Below are positions 28,632 to 37,616 of a stretch of DNA of 48,803 bases, piece by piece. The notes below the pieces were generated by a model, which had not been told where the DNA came from, did not search any database, and worked only from the letters and a program-made list of their open reading frames with translations. The first letter of the stretch is position 1. Every line of letters begins with the position of its first letter. Both the position numbers and the translations under genes were made by a program. The stretch lies in contig JAMPBC010000001.1 in the NCBI GenBank assembly GCA_023666905.1, positions 734,604-783,406 of the forward strand, read 5' to 3'. The DNA is from Bacteroides sp. (lineage in GTDB: Bacteria > Bacteroidota > Bacteroidia > Bacteroidales > Muribaculaceae).

Positions 28632-31082
28632 ATGATACTGAAATCTTCTAAAAATAAATCTGCAACGTCTGACAGCAGCGGCAAAAAGACTAAACCTAAA
28701 TTGGGTCTCATTGCAAAATTGTGGATTATTTTCGGGTGCTTCGTAGGCCTGATTGTACTTGCGTTTGTACTCATGTATAATGGCGTGATTGGTTACATGC
28801 CTGACATTGAAGAGCTAAAGAACCCCACCGATAGATATGCTTCAATCCTCTACACGGCCGATGGTAAAGAAATGGGTCGCTATTTCCAGGGAAGCGGCAA
28901 TCGCGTGAGTGCTGACTTCGATGAAATTTCCGACCATGTTATCAACGCCCTCATTGCCACTGAAGATGCCCGATTCATGGAACATTCCGGAATTGACTAC
29001 CGCGCTTTGATGCGTGTGGGTGTCAAAACCCTGTTGATGCAGGACCGAAGTGCCGGCGGTGGTTCCACTCTCACTCAGCAACTTGCCAAGCAACTTTACT
29101 CGTCCCAGACATCCAATGCGTTCACGCGTGCTCTGCAAAAGCCCATTGAATGGATGATTGCATTGAAGCTCGAACGCTTCTACTCCAAGGAGGAGATTCT
29201 GAAAATGTATCTCAATCAGTTTGACTTCCTTTATAACGCCGTTGGCATACGCTCGGCTGCTCAGGTTTATTTCGGCAAGGAACCCAACGAACTGAACCTT
29301 GAAGAAGCCGCACTCCTTGTGGGCATGGTTAAAAACCCCTCCATTTACAATCCTATCCGACATCCGGAACGCGCAAAGGAACGCCGCAATGTGGTGTTCG
29401 AACAGATGCAAAAAGCCGGGATGTTGACAGCTTCAGAAGTGGCTTCGCTTAAAGAGATTCCGGTGGAGGTCAACTTTCATCGTGTTGACCATAAGGACGG
29501 TATCGCTCCCTATGTTCGTGAACAAATACGCTACATGATGAGGGCCAAAAAGCCTGACCGTGCCAACTATAAATCCTGGGAGCAGGCAAAATTTTTCTCC
29601 GACTCCATTGAATGGATTCGCAATCCGCTTTTCGGCTGGATTGAGAAAAATCCCAAGCCCGACGGCTCCAAGTACGACATTTACAACGATGGCCTGAAAA
29701 TTTACACGTCCATTGACTCACGCATGCAGCAGCATGCCGAAGCCGCTGTGAGTGAGCATCTCGGACGCACTCTTCAACCTGCTTTCAACCGCGAAAAACG
29801 CGGAACGTGGGGTGCTCCTTACTCAGCGAATCGCACTGAAATTTCCGAGGTGAGAGTGAAACACCTCATTAATCAAGCCATCAAGCAGTCCGACCGCTGG
29901 CGCAATTTCAAAGCCGGTGGTATGGAAGATGCCGAGATACGCAAAACGTTCGATGTCCCCACTGAAATGAAGGTATTCACCTATTCCGGAGCTGTGGACA
30001 CCGTGATGACTCCTCTTGACTCAATCCTTTACCACAAGAGCTTCCTGCGCACAGGCTTCATGGCAATGGACCCTGTCACGGGGCATATCCTTGCCTACGT
30101 AGGCGGCCCCGATTTCAAGTTCTTCCAGTATGATATGGTTTCGCTTGGTCGGCGACAGGTCGGTTCAACCATCAAGCCATTCCTCTATTCATTGGCAATG
30201 GAGGAGGGTTATACCCCTTGCGACAGGATTCTCAATGCCCCCCCGCGACTATACAACAATGGCAAACTTTGGTCCATCCGTTCAGGCCGTTCCCGTGCCG
30301 GCGGCATGGTTGATTTGAAATGGGCACTTACCACCTCCAACAACTGGATTTCGGCCCGGCTCATTGACCAATTATCGCCCGGAGCTTTAGTTCGTACCCT
30401 CCGTAACTTCGGCGTCAGCTCGCCTCTTGATGTGAACTACACTCTTGCTCTTGGTTCAGCCGACATTTCTGTTAAAGAAATGGTGGGCGCATACTCCGCA
30501 TTCGCAAACAAGGGCATGCGTGTTGACCCTATTCTTGTAACAGCAATTGCCGATAATAAGGGGAACATAATTTCGGAATTTGTGCCCAAACACACCGAAG
30601 TTTTGTCCGAAAAAGGTTACTACCGTATGCTTTCAATGCTCCAAAGCGTTGTGAACAACGGTACCGGTAAGCGTTTACGCGGCGGCCCATGGAACATTTC
30701 GGCTCAAATGGGCGGTAAAACCGGTACTACCAACTACAATGCCGATGGCTGGTTCATGGGATTCACCCCTGAAATTGTGGCCGGTGCATGGGTTGGTGGT
30801 GAAGAACGTTTCATCCATTTCCTCAACGGCAGTATTGGTCAGGGTGCTTCTATGGCCCTCCCCATCTGGGGGCTCTTCATGAAGAAAATATATGCCGATC
30901 CATCGCTTCACTATTCTCAGGCAACCAAATTCCAAGTGCCTGAAAATCTTGACTTGTGCGACAACGATTTCGTGCCCAGTCTCGGTGTGGGCGGTTCTGT
31001 TGAGCCAATAATGGAAGAGGTTGTGGAAACAACAACCAACGATGCAGCGGAAAACGAACCCGATTCAGAATTCTTCGATTAA
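28632..31082 (+). CDS. mrcA: Class A penicillin-binding protein (transglycosylase/transpeptidase)
   Basis: 816 aa bifunctional cell-wall synthase. A short basic cytoplasmic tail and one membrane helix (about 27-49) anchor it. The GT51 glycosyltransferase domain spans about 70-245, with catalytic E111 in TEDARFMEHSGID and GGSTLTQQLAKQL. The transpeptidase domain runs from about 470, with S512 in GSTIKP, SxN at S569-N571, and KTGT at 696-699. It polymerises and crosslinks peptidoglycan in the periplasm. The 34-base gap to dnaN on the same strand suggests the downstream run could be co-transcribed. The gene symbol follows the PBP1A type. Confidence 0.93.
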   Translation: MILKSSKNKSATSDSSGKKTKPKLGLIAKLWIIFGCFVGLIVLAFVLMYNGVIGYMPDIEELKNPTDRYASILYTADGKEMGRYFQGSGNRVSADFDEISDHVINALIATEDARFMEHSGIDYRALMRVGVKTLLMQDRSAGGGSTLTQQLAKQLYSSQTSNAFTRALQKPIEWMIALKLERFYSKEEILKMYLNQFDFLYNAVGIRSAAQVYFGKEPNELNLEEAALLVGMVKNPSIYNPIRHPERAKERRNVVFEQMQKAGMLTASEVASLKEIPVEVNFHRVDHKDGIAPYVREQIRYMMRAKKPDRANYKSWEQAKFFSDSIEWIRNPLFGWIEKNPKPDGSKYDIYNDGLKIYTSIDSRMQQHAEAAVSEHLGRTLQPAFNREKRGTWGAPYSANRTEISEVRVKHLINQAIKQSDRWRNFKAGGMEDAEIRKTFDVPTEMKVFTYSGAVDTVMTPLDSILYHKSFLRTGFMAMDPVTGHILAYVGGPDFKFFQYDMVSLGRRQVGSTIKPFLYSLAMEEGYTPCDRILNAPPRLYNNGKLWSIRSGRSRAGGMVDLKWALTTSNNWISARLIDQLSPGALVRTLRNFGVSSPLDVNYTLALGSADISVKEMVGAYSAFANKGMRVDPILVTAIADNKGNIISEFVPKHTEVLSEKGYYRMLSMLQSVVNNGTGKRLRGGPWNISAQMGGKTGTTNYNADGWFMGFTPEIVAGAWVGGEERFIHFLNGSIGQGASMALPIWGLFMKKIYADPSLHYSQATKFQVPENLDLCDNDFVPSLGVGGSVEPIMEEVVETTTNDAAENEPDSEFFD

Positions 31083-31116
31083 AAACAAATCACTTCATTA
31101 CACACATACAGCAACC

Positions 31117-32247
31117 ATGAGATTCAACGTTTCAAGCAAAACTCTCTACAACTTTGCATCATCCGTGAGCAAAATCATCAGCTCGCGCAATGCCCTTCAA
31201 ATCCTCAACAATTTCCTGTTCGAGCTCAGCGACGACACTCTCACCGTCACTGCTTCCGATATGGAAAATTCGCTCGTCGGCAGGCTTTTGGTGACAGAAG
31301 CCGAGGGCTCAGGATCGTTCTGCCTTGATGCCCGACGTATTGTTGAACTGCTTAAGGAAATGCCTGATCAGGGTATCACATTCGACATCAACGACCAGAA
31401 TCTCGAGGTACTCATAACCTACACAAACGGCCACTACAACACTGTTGCCACCCCCGGCATTGAATACCCCGAGCATCGCAAGACACCCGAATCTGACACT
31501 GTCAGCTTCACCTGCACTTCCAATCAAATCATAAAGGGCATTGAAAACACCATGTTTGCCGTCAGCACCGAAGAAATCCGCCCCCAAATCATGGGTATCC
31601 TTTGGGATGTGAAACCCGATGAAGTGGTTTTTGTTGCCACTGACACTCGCAAACTTGTCAAATATGTCGACGGCACCATCCACTCAGGAAGCCAGTGTTC
31701 GTTCATTCTGCCCGTTAAAGGTGCTCAAGTAATTAAAAACGTTTTTGCCAAAGAAGCCGATGTAAAGGTAACTGTCACTCCCGTATCGGCTATCTTCCAG
31801 TCTGAAACATTCACTTTCGATTGCCGCTTGATTAAAGGTAACTTCCCTGACTATAATCGGGTAATTCCAACCTCAAATCCCTATACATTCACTGCCGATC
31901 GCGTTTCGTTCCTGAACGCCGTGCGCCGTGTGGCCGTGTTCGGCGATGGCGGTGGCGGTCTGGTTATTTTCAATTTCGACAACACCGAAGTGCTTCTCCG
32001 CGCATCCGACAACAGCCTCGGCACTTCCGGCGAAGAGCGCGTTCCCTGCAACTATGAGGGCAACCCCATGCGCATGGGCTTCGGAAGTCAATATCTGGTT
32101 GAAATTCTTTCAACATTCTCATCAACCGATATCGTTATCCGCCTTGCCGATCCCTCCCGTCCCGCCCTCTTCCTATCCGGAGAAACCACTCCCGACTCCG
32201 AACTTCTTATGATTCTCATGCCCATGAATGTGGGTGGCAACGATTGA
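31117..32247 (+). CDS. dnaN: DNA polymerase III sliding clamp (beta subunit)
   Basis: 376 aa from MRFNVSSKTLYN at 31117; the open frame extends 32 codons upstream into the end of the PBP gene, which I reject. Three beta-clamp domains of about 125 residues are recognisable, with ILNNFLFELSDDTLTVTASDME in the first, EIRPQIMGILWD and FVATDTRKLVKYV in the second, and LRASDNSLGTSGEERVPC and the C-terminal LLMILMPMNV in the third. The homodimer ring tethers polymerase III to DNA. The next gene is a DnaQ-like exonuclease that starts 5 bases after the stop. This dnaN is not beside dnaA. Confidence 0.97.
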   Translation: MRFNVSSKTLYNFASSVSKIISSRNALQILNNFLFELSDDTLTVTASDMENSLVGRLLVTEAEGSGSFCLDARRIVELLKEMPDQGITFDINDQNLEVLITYTNGHYNTVATPGIEYPEHRKTPESDTVSFTCTSNQIIKGIENTMFAVSTEEIRPQIMGILWDVKPDEVVFVATDTRKLVKYVDGTIHSGSQCSFILPVKGAQVIKNVFAKEADVKVTVTPVSAIFQSETFTFDCRLIKGNFPDYNRVIPTSNPYTFTADRVSFLNAVRRVAVFGDGGGGLVIFNFDNTEVLLRASDNSLGTSGEERVPCNYEGNPMRMGFGSQYLVEILSTFSSTDIVIRLADPSRPALFLSGETTPDSELLMILMPMNVGGND

Positions 32248-32252
32248 TTGAT

Positions 32253-33023
32253 ATGCAACTGAAACTTCAGCGTCCAATCGTTTTCTTCGACCTTGAGACC
32301 ACGGGCACCAACGTTACCCGCGACCGAATTGTGGAAATCTCCATAATAAAGGTTCTCCCCAATGGTGAAGAAATTGAGCGTACGCGTCGCATTAACCCCG
32401 AAATGCCCATTCCGGCCGAAGCCACGGCTGTTCACCACATCACTGACTCCGACGTGGCCGGCGAACCCACTTTCAAGCAAATTGCCAAAAGCCTTGCCGA
32501 AATGTTTGCCGACTCCGACATTGCCGGCTTCAATTCAAACCGCTTCGACATCCCGTTGCTGCTTGAAGAGTTTCACCGAGCCGGAATTGAACTTGACACA
32601 TCCAAGACCAAGCTCGTGGATGTGCAGACAATCTACCACAAAATGGAGCCGCGCAATCTGTCGGCCGCTTATAAGTTCTACTGTGGCAAGAATCTTGAGG
32701 ACGCTCACTCGGCAAGTGCCGATACCCGCGCCACGCTTGAGGTGCTCAAGGCTCAGCTCGATCGCTACTCCGACCTTGTTAACGACGTCAAAGCCCTTTC
32801 GGAATTTTCATCTCATGGCCGAAATGTTGACTTTGCCGGTCGCTTGATTTACAATGATGCCAATAAAGAAGTGATTAATTTTGGTAAATACAAAGGTCAG
32901 ATTGCCGAAGAGGTTCTCATGCGCGATCCCGGCTATTACAGCTGGATTCAGCAAGGCGATTTCCAGCAAAACACTAAGAACGCTTTTGCACGGATTAAAC
33001 TGCGCATAGGCTCACGCCGATAA
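32253..33023 (+). CDS. DnaQ-like 3'-5' exonuclease with C-terminal FGKYKG module
   Basis: 256 aa from the ATG at 32253, five bases after dnaN. The DEDDh exonuclease core is complete: D13 and E15 (FFDLETTG), D99 (SNRFDIPLL), H152 and D157 (DAHSASADTRATLEVL). It probably proofreads or trims 3' ends with the polymerase. Residues about 205-256 form an extra small domain starting INFGKYKGQIAEEV and containing PGYYSWIQQ, which is common on Bacteroidota exonucleases of this type and whose role I do not know. Tight linkage to the clamp gene suggests a replication role, but it may be an epsilon paralogue rather than the main epsilon subunit. Confidence 0.88.
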   Translation: MQLKLQRPIVFFDLETTGTNVTRDRIVEISIIKVLPNGEEIERTRRINPEMPIPAEATAVHHITDSDVAGEPTFKQIAKSLAEMFADSDIAGFNSNRFDIPLLLEEFHRAGIELDTSKTKLVDVQTIYHKMEPRNLSAAYKFYCGKNLEDAHSASADTRATLEVLKAQLDRYSDLVNDVKALSEFSSHGRNVDFAGRLIYNDANKEVINFGKYKGQIAEEVLMRDPGYYSWIQQGDFQQNTKNAFARIKLRIGSRR

Positions 33024-33037
33024 AACAGATTTCATCA

Positions 33038-34228
33038 ATGTTGAAAGGAAAACACATAATTGTCGGTATAACCGGCGGCATAGCCGCCTACAAAACGGCC
33101 ACTTTAGTGCGTCTGCTCATCAAGCAAGGTGCCGAAGTGCAGGTGGTAATGACTCCTGCTGCCAAGCAGTTCATCACTCCCGTAACCATGTCGGCACTCA
33201 CAGGCAAGCCTGTTGTGAGCGAATTTTTCACTGCCAACACCGGTGAATGGCACTCGCACGTTGATCTCGGTCTCTGGGCCGATGCGATGGTAATTGCGCC
33301 TGCCACTGCTTCAACAATCGCCAAAATGGCCAATGGCGTGGCCGACAATATGTTGGTAACCACTTACCTCTCGGCAAAGTCAACGGTGTTTGTTGCCCCG
33401 GCTATGGACCTTGACATGATGAGGCACCCATCCACGGTTCGCAACATTGAACTGCTCCGTACCTACGGTAACATCATAATTGAGCCAACAGCCGGCGAAC
33501 TCGCAAGCCACCTTATTGGAAAGGGCCGCATGGAAGAACCGGAAAATATTGTCAAGGTTCTCGATGATTTCTTTGCTGGCGCTGCCCGGTTGAAGGGTAG
33601 GAGAGTGCTCATCACTGCCGGACCCACTTACGAGCGCATTGATCCGGTGCGATTCATCGGTAATTTCTCAACCGGCAAAATGGGATATGCCTTGGCCGAC
33701 GCCGCAGCTGCGGCCGGCGCTGATGTAACTGTTGTCAGCGGACCGGTATCCGTTGCTCCCGCCAATCCCTCGGTTAAGGTGGTCAAGGTTGAATCAGCTC
33801 GCGAAATGGCTGAAAAATGTCTGGAGCTCTTTCCTGAAGTTGATACCGCCATAATGTGTGCCGCCGTTGCTGATTACGCTCCTGTCCAGGTCTGCGACAC
33901 CAAAATCAAACGTGAAAACATGGAGCACGTCGCCCTTGAGCTCCGGCGCAACCCCGACATTGCCGCCTCGCTCGGACGCATAAAGCGTCCCGGCCAGACT
34001 TTGGTGGGCTTCGCTCTTGAAACTGACCACGAAGAATTCAATGCACAGCGCAAACTGGCCTCCAAAAACCTTGACATGATTGTGCTCAACTCCCTCGCCG
34101 TTCCCGGTGCCGGATTTGCAACAGATACCAATCAGGTCACTGTCTTTAAGGCCGACGGCAGCGCCCCCGTCACCATTCCCTTGATGTCTAAGGTCGCCGT
34201 GGCCCGTAAAATTATTAACCTCCTCTAA
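33038..34228 (+). CDS. coaBC: Bifunctional phosphopantothenoylcysteine decarboxylase / phosphopantothenate-cysteine ligase
   Basis: 396 aa, normal for CoaBC. The N-terminal flavoprotein decarboxylase (about 1-180) has VGITGGIAAYKT, the catalytic-histidine segment WHSHVDLGLWADAMVIAPATA and PAMDLDMM. The C-terminal ligase (about 185-396) has AGPTYERIDPVRFIGNFSTGKMG and CAAVADYAP. It makes 4'-phosphopantetheine from 4'-phosphopantothenate and cysteine for coenzyme A. panC and panD, for earlier steps, lie about 10 kb downstream on the opposite strand. The gene starts 14 bases after the exonuclease and ends 5 bases before the DUF4835 gene, within one operon. Confidence 0.96.
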   Translation: MLKGKHIIVGITGGIAAYKTATLVRLLIKQGAEVQVVMTPAAKQFITPVTMSALTGKPVVSEFFTANTGEWHSHVDLGLWADAMVIAPATASTIAKMANGVADNMLVTTYLSAKSTVFVAPAMDLDMMRHPSTVRNIELLRTYGNIIIEPTAGELASHLIGKGRMEEPENIVKVLDDFFAGAARLKGRRVLITAGPTYERIDPVRFIGNFSTGKMGYALADAAAAAGADVTVVSGPVSVAPANPSVKVVKVESAREMAEKCLELFPEVDTAIMCAAVADYAPVQVCDTKIKRENMEHVALELRRNPDIAASLGRIKRPGQTLVGFALETDHEEFNAQRKLASKNLDMIVLNSLAVPGAGFATDTNQVTVFKADGSAPVTIPLMSKVAVARKIINLL

Positions 34229-34233
34229 ATTCT

Positions 34234-35139
34234 ATGATAAGAAAATTTCTCCTCCTGTTTCTGTTTCTCCCCTTGGCCGCATTGGTCATGGCGCAGGAAC
34301 TGAACTGCACTGTTGAAGTCAACGCCCAGCAGGTTCAAGGTCAGGAACAAACATTTCAGACTCTCCAAGAGGCAATGAATGAATACATGAACTCCACAAA
34401 GTTCTCCAATGCCCAATTTTCGCCTAATGAAAAAATCGAGTGCCGCATTTTCCTAACCGTATCCGAGTACACCGACGATATTGTTAAAGGCGACATTCAG
34501 GTTCAGGCTTCGCGTCCCGTCTACAATAGCTCATACACCACCACGCTCCTAAACTACAAGGACAACAAAGTTGAGTTCGAGTATCGCCCCCACCAACAAA
34601 TGGTTTTCTCCGAAACCACCATGGAGGATAATCTTACCGCACTGATGAACTATTACGCCTACCTCATTCTTGCACTTGACTTCGACTCTTTCTCTCCCCG
34701 AGGTGGCCAACCCTACTTTGACCGCCTGCAATCCATTGTGCAAATGGCTCAATCATCCGGCGAGGTGGGTTGGAAAACATACGATGACAATCGCAACCGC
34801 GCCGCTGTGCTTGCTGCTTTCACCGATCCTAACACTCAGCCAATCCGCGACATGCTTTATCAGTATCATCGTCGCGGCCTCGATGAAATGTCAGTTGCTC
34901 CGGACAAGGGGCGTTCCACAATAACCAAATCGCTTGAAACTCTCCGTCAGATTCAGGAAAAGGCTCCTATGTCAGTGGCTCTCACAATGTGGCACGATGC
35001 CAAACTGGATGAACTTATAAATGTCTATTCCAAAGGTCCTCAAACCGAGCGCGATGAAGTCTATAAACTTCTCCTTGACCTATATCCAACTGACCAGGCT
35101 CGCCTTAACAACATTAAAAACCCGCCCGAAACAAAATAA
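34234..35139 (+). CDS. DUF4835 family secreted protein (PorD-like)
   Basis: 301 aa. A signal peptide (about 1-20, ending VMAQE) marks export. The body, with LNCTVEVNAQQVQG, SPNEKIECRIFLTV, PVYNSSYTT and YYAYLILALDFDSFS, is characteristic of the DUF4835 family that sits between coaBC and recN in many Bacteroidota. From memory, recent annotation links this family to the type IX secretion system as PorD; nothing in the window confirms that the strain secretes by this route. It starts 5 bases after coaBC and ends 14 bases before recN. Confidence 0.85.
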   Translation: MIRKFLLLFLFLPLAALVMAQELNCTVEVNAQQVQGQEQTFQTLQEAMNEYMNSTKFSNAQFSPNEKIECRIFLTVSEYTDDIVKGDIQVQASRPVYNSSYTTTLLNYKDNKVEFEYRPHQQMVFSETTMEDNLTALMNYYAYLILALDFDSFSPRGGQPYFDRLQSIVQMAQSSGEVGWKTYDDNRNRAAVLAAFTDPNTQPIRDMLYQYHRRGLDEMSVAPDKGRSTITKSLETLRQIQEKAPMSVALTMWHDAKLDELINVYSKGPQTERDEVYKLLLDLYPTDQARLNNIKNPPETK

Positions 35140-35153
35140 TTTCATTTCAGAAA

Positions 35154-36818
35154 ATGCTTTGTTCGCTTCACATATCCAACTATGCTCTCATTGACAGCAT
35201 TGAGCTCCATCCGGCAAAGGGATTGAACATTATCACCGGCGAAACCGGTGGTGGAAAGTCCATTATGCTTGCAGCTCTTTCGCTGCTGCTCGGTGAGAGA
35301 GCCGACCCGAAAAGCATTCGGAATACCGAAGCTAAATCAGTCATTGAAGCGGTTTTCAATGTCAGCGACAACGCGAAACTCAAAGCATTTTGTCTGGAAT
35401 CGGAAATAGAGTGGGACGATTCGCAAATCATTCTTCGGCGTGAAATCTCCCCCTCATCACGCTCTCGCGCTTTTATCAACGATAGCCCTGTAACACTAAA
35501 TCTCCTCCGCTCCGTAGGGCTTATGCTTGTCGACATTCACTCACAACATCAAAACCGCTTGCTATCTTCGCCGACATTCCAGCTCGACATAATTGACACG
35601 CTTGCCGATAACCACGCGCTCCTTGCCGATTACGAGAACAAATACTCCGCCTATAAGGCCGCTCTCCATAAACTGAAAGCTGCCAAAGTTGCCATTCTCC
35701 GCGATCGCGAGAATGAAGATTTCATGCAGTATCAACTGCAGCGAATCAACCAACTCAATCCTCTCCCCGATGAGGAAACATCACTTCAGGCCGAGCGCGA
35801 ACGGCTTTCCGAAGCGGCTTCCGCCCGTGAGCTTTTTAACAATGCTCTCTCTCTGATTTCCTATGGCGATGCCAACATGCGTTCACTCGCATCCTCGTTG
35901 CGCGATGCTGTTTCTGATGCCTCTCACCTTCTTCCCGAAAGCGCCAATATTGACTCCCGCCTCGCAGCCCTCTCTGCCGAGCTAAATGACATTGCCGACA
36001 CCATCGAATCCGCCTCAGCCGCCTATCCGGCCGATGCATTGTCCGATTTGGAAGTGGTCGACTCCCGCCTCAATGAGTTGAACTCCGTGCTCCGCCGCCA
36101 CAATCTCTCATCGGCCAACGAGTTAATTGCCGAGGCCCAACGTCTCTCTCAAAAATTAGCACGGCTTGAGGATGCCGACAATATTCTGGCCACGTTTGAA
36201 AAACAGGCCCGCGCCGCTAAAAAGGCAGCTTTGGATGCCGCGGCAATTCTTTCAGAGCGCCGCCGCGCCGCCGCCCATGATTTTGGCGAAATGCTCCGCG
36301 ACACCGCCATGCCGCTCGGAATGAAAAATCTTGTCTGCGACATTTCGGTCGAACCCACCGAGCTCTCATTCTCCGGCGCCGACAAAGTTGAATTTCGTTT
36401 CGCTTTCAACAAAAATCAGCAACCTGTTCCGGTGGCAATGTCGGCCTCCGGTGGTGAAATCTCTCGCCTCATGCTTTCAATTAAATCAATCATTGCCCAC
36501 AAAATGCAACTGCCGTCAATCATATTTGACGAGGTCGACACCGGTGTTTCCGGCGACGTTGCCAATCGCATCGGGCAAATGATGCAATCCATTGCCCGAA
36601 ACATTCAGGTCATTGCAATAACCCACCTGCCACAGGTGGCCGCCAAGGGTTCCCGGCATTTCAAGGTGGCTAAACACGATACCGACAATTCCACCGTGAC
36701 CCATGTTACTGAACTCTCCCCCTCGGAACGCGTTTCTGAACTGGCACTCATGCTCTCGGGCCATTCTTCTAACCAAGCTGCAATTGCAACAGCTAAAGAA
36801 CTTTTAGAAAATTCATAA
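35154..36818 (+). CDS. recN: DNA repair protein RecN
   Basis: 554 aa SMC-like ATPase for double-strand-break repair. Walker A is GETGGGKS (residues 29-36). A long coiled coil runs through about 150-370. The ABC signature region reads SASGGEISRLML, and Walker B is IIFDEVDTGVSG, followed by the switch histidine region AITHLPQVAAKG. It is in the dnaN-exonuclease-coaBC-DUF4835-recN-rlmB run, with 14 bases before it and 2 bases after it, so it is transcribed with them. No LexA-type box was recognised. Confidence 0.96.
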   Translation: MLCSLHISNYALIDSIELHPAKGLNIITGETGGGKSIMLAALSLLLGERADPKSIRNTEAKSVIEAVFNVSDNAKLKAFCLESEIEWDDSQIILRREISPSSRSRAFINDSPVTLNLLRSVGLMLVDIHSQHQNRLLSSPTFQLDIIDTLADNHALLADYENKYSAYKAALHKLKAAKVAILRDRENEDFMQYQLQRINQLNPLPDEETSLQAERERLSEAASARELFNNALSLISYGDANMRSLASSLRDAVSDASHLLPESANIDSRLAALSAELNDIADTIESASAAYPADALSDLEVVDSRLNELNSVLRRHNLSSANELIAEAQRLSQKLARLEDADNILATFEKQARAAKKAALDAAAILSERRRAAAHDFGEMLRDTAMPLGMKNLVCDISVEPTELSFSGADKVEFRFAFNKNQQPVPVAMSASGGEISRLMLSIKSIIAHKMQLPSIIFDEVDTGVSGDVANRIGQMMQSIARNIQVIAITHLPQVAAKGSRHFKVAKHDTDNSTVTHVTELSPSERVSELALMLSGHSSNQAAIATAKELLENS

Positions 36819-36820
36819 CC

Positions 36821-37576
36821 ATGCAACAATCTGACTATATATTTGGCATCCGCGCCGTTATAGAAGCCGTAAATGCCGGCAAGGACCTTGACCGTGTTTT
36901 CATTCGCAAAGGTTTGTCCGGACCGAACGCTCAAGAACTCCTAAACCTTCTGCGTGAACATGGTGTGGTGACCAAATTTGTCCCGGCCGAAAAGCTCAAC
37001 AAGTTCACCCGCAAAAACCATCAGGGCGTTGTCGCATTCCTTTCGGCCGTGACCTATCACAATCTTGGCAACCTTGTTCCGCAGCTTTTTGAAGAAGGAG
37101 TCCTCCCGTTCATTGTAGTGCTCGACGGAATCACCGACGTCCGTAATTTCGGTGCCATTGCCCGAACATGCGAGTGTGCCGGAGTCGATGCCATTGTCAT
37201 CCCCGAGCATGGTAGTGTAGGAGTGGGGGCCGATGCTGTCAAGACCTCGGCCGGAGCATTGATGTCGCTTCCGGTTTGCCGCGAGCATAGCGTGGCTTCG
37301 GCTGTGCGCTATCTCAAAAACTCCGGTTTCAAAGTGGTAGCCGTCTCCGAGAAAGCCGACATAAACTACACAACTGCGTCTTACACCGAGCCCACAGCAC
37401 TGGTACTCGGAGCCGAAGATGTCGGTATCAACCCCGAAGTCATAAAGCTTTGCGACACCTTTGTGTCCATTCCCATGTTCGGCTCCATAGGGTCGCTTAA
37501 CGTTTCCGTGGCTGCCGGCATAATCATTTACGAGGTGGTGCGTCAGCGTCTTGAGGCCAACCTTGAGGTAATCTGA
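36821..37576 (+). CDS. rlmB: 23S rRNA (guanosine-2'-O-)-methyltransferase, RlmB/TrmH-type SpoU family
   Basis: 251 aa. The N-terminal substrate-binding domain (about 1-80) begins YIFGIRAVIEAV. The SPOUT catalytic domain has the three SpoU motifs: LDGITDVRNFGAIARTCECAG, ALVLGAEDVGINPEV and IPMFGSIGSLNVSVAAGI. It methylates a guanosine ribose, probably G2251 of 23S rRNA in the peptidyl-transferase P loop. It starts 2 bases after recN. The RlmB assignment over other SpoU enzymes is by length and motif style. Confidence 0.9.
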   Translation: MQQSDYIFGIRAVIEAVNAGKDLDRVFIRKGLSGPNAQELLNLLREHGVVTKFVPAEKLNKFTRKNHQGVVAFLSAVTYHNLGNLVPQLFEEGVLPFIVVLDGITDVRNFGAIARTCECAGVDAIVIPEHGSVGVGADAVKTSAGALMSLPVCREHSVASAVRYLKNSGFKVVAVSEKADINYTTASYTEPTALVLGAEDVGINPEVIKLCDTFVSIPMFGSIGSLNVSVAAGIIIYEVVRQRLEANLEVI

Positions 37577-37616
37577 CGCCACAGAACATCTAACGCGGCG
37601 GTGGCGTTAATAGATT

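Noticed and set aside
31021-31116. An upstream extension of dnaN
   Set aside because: It overlaps the end of the PBP gene and has no resemblance to a clamp; the ATG at 31117 gives the standard N-terminus.
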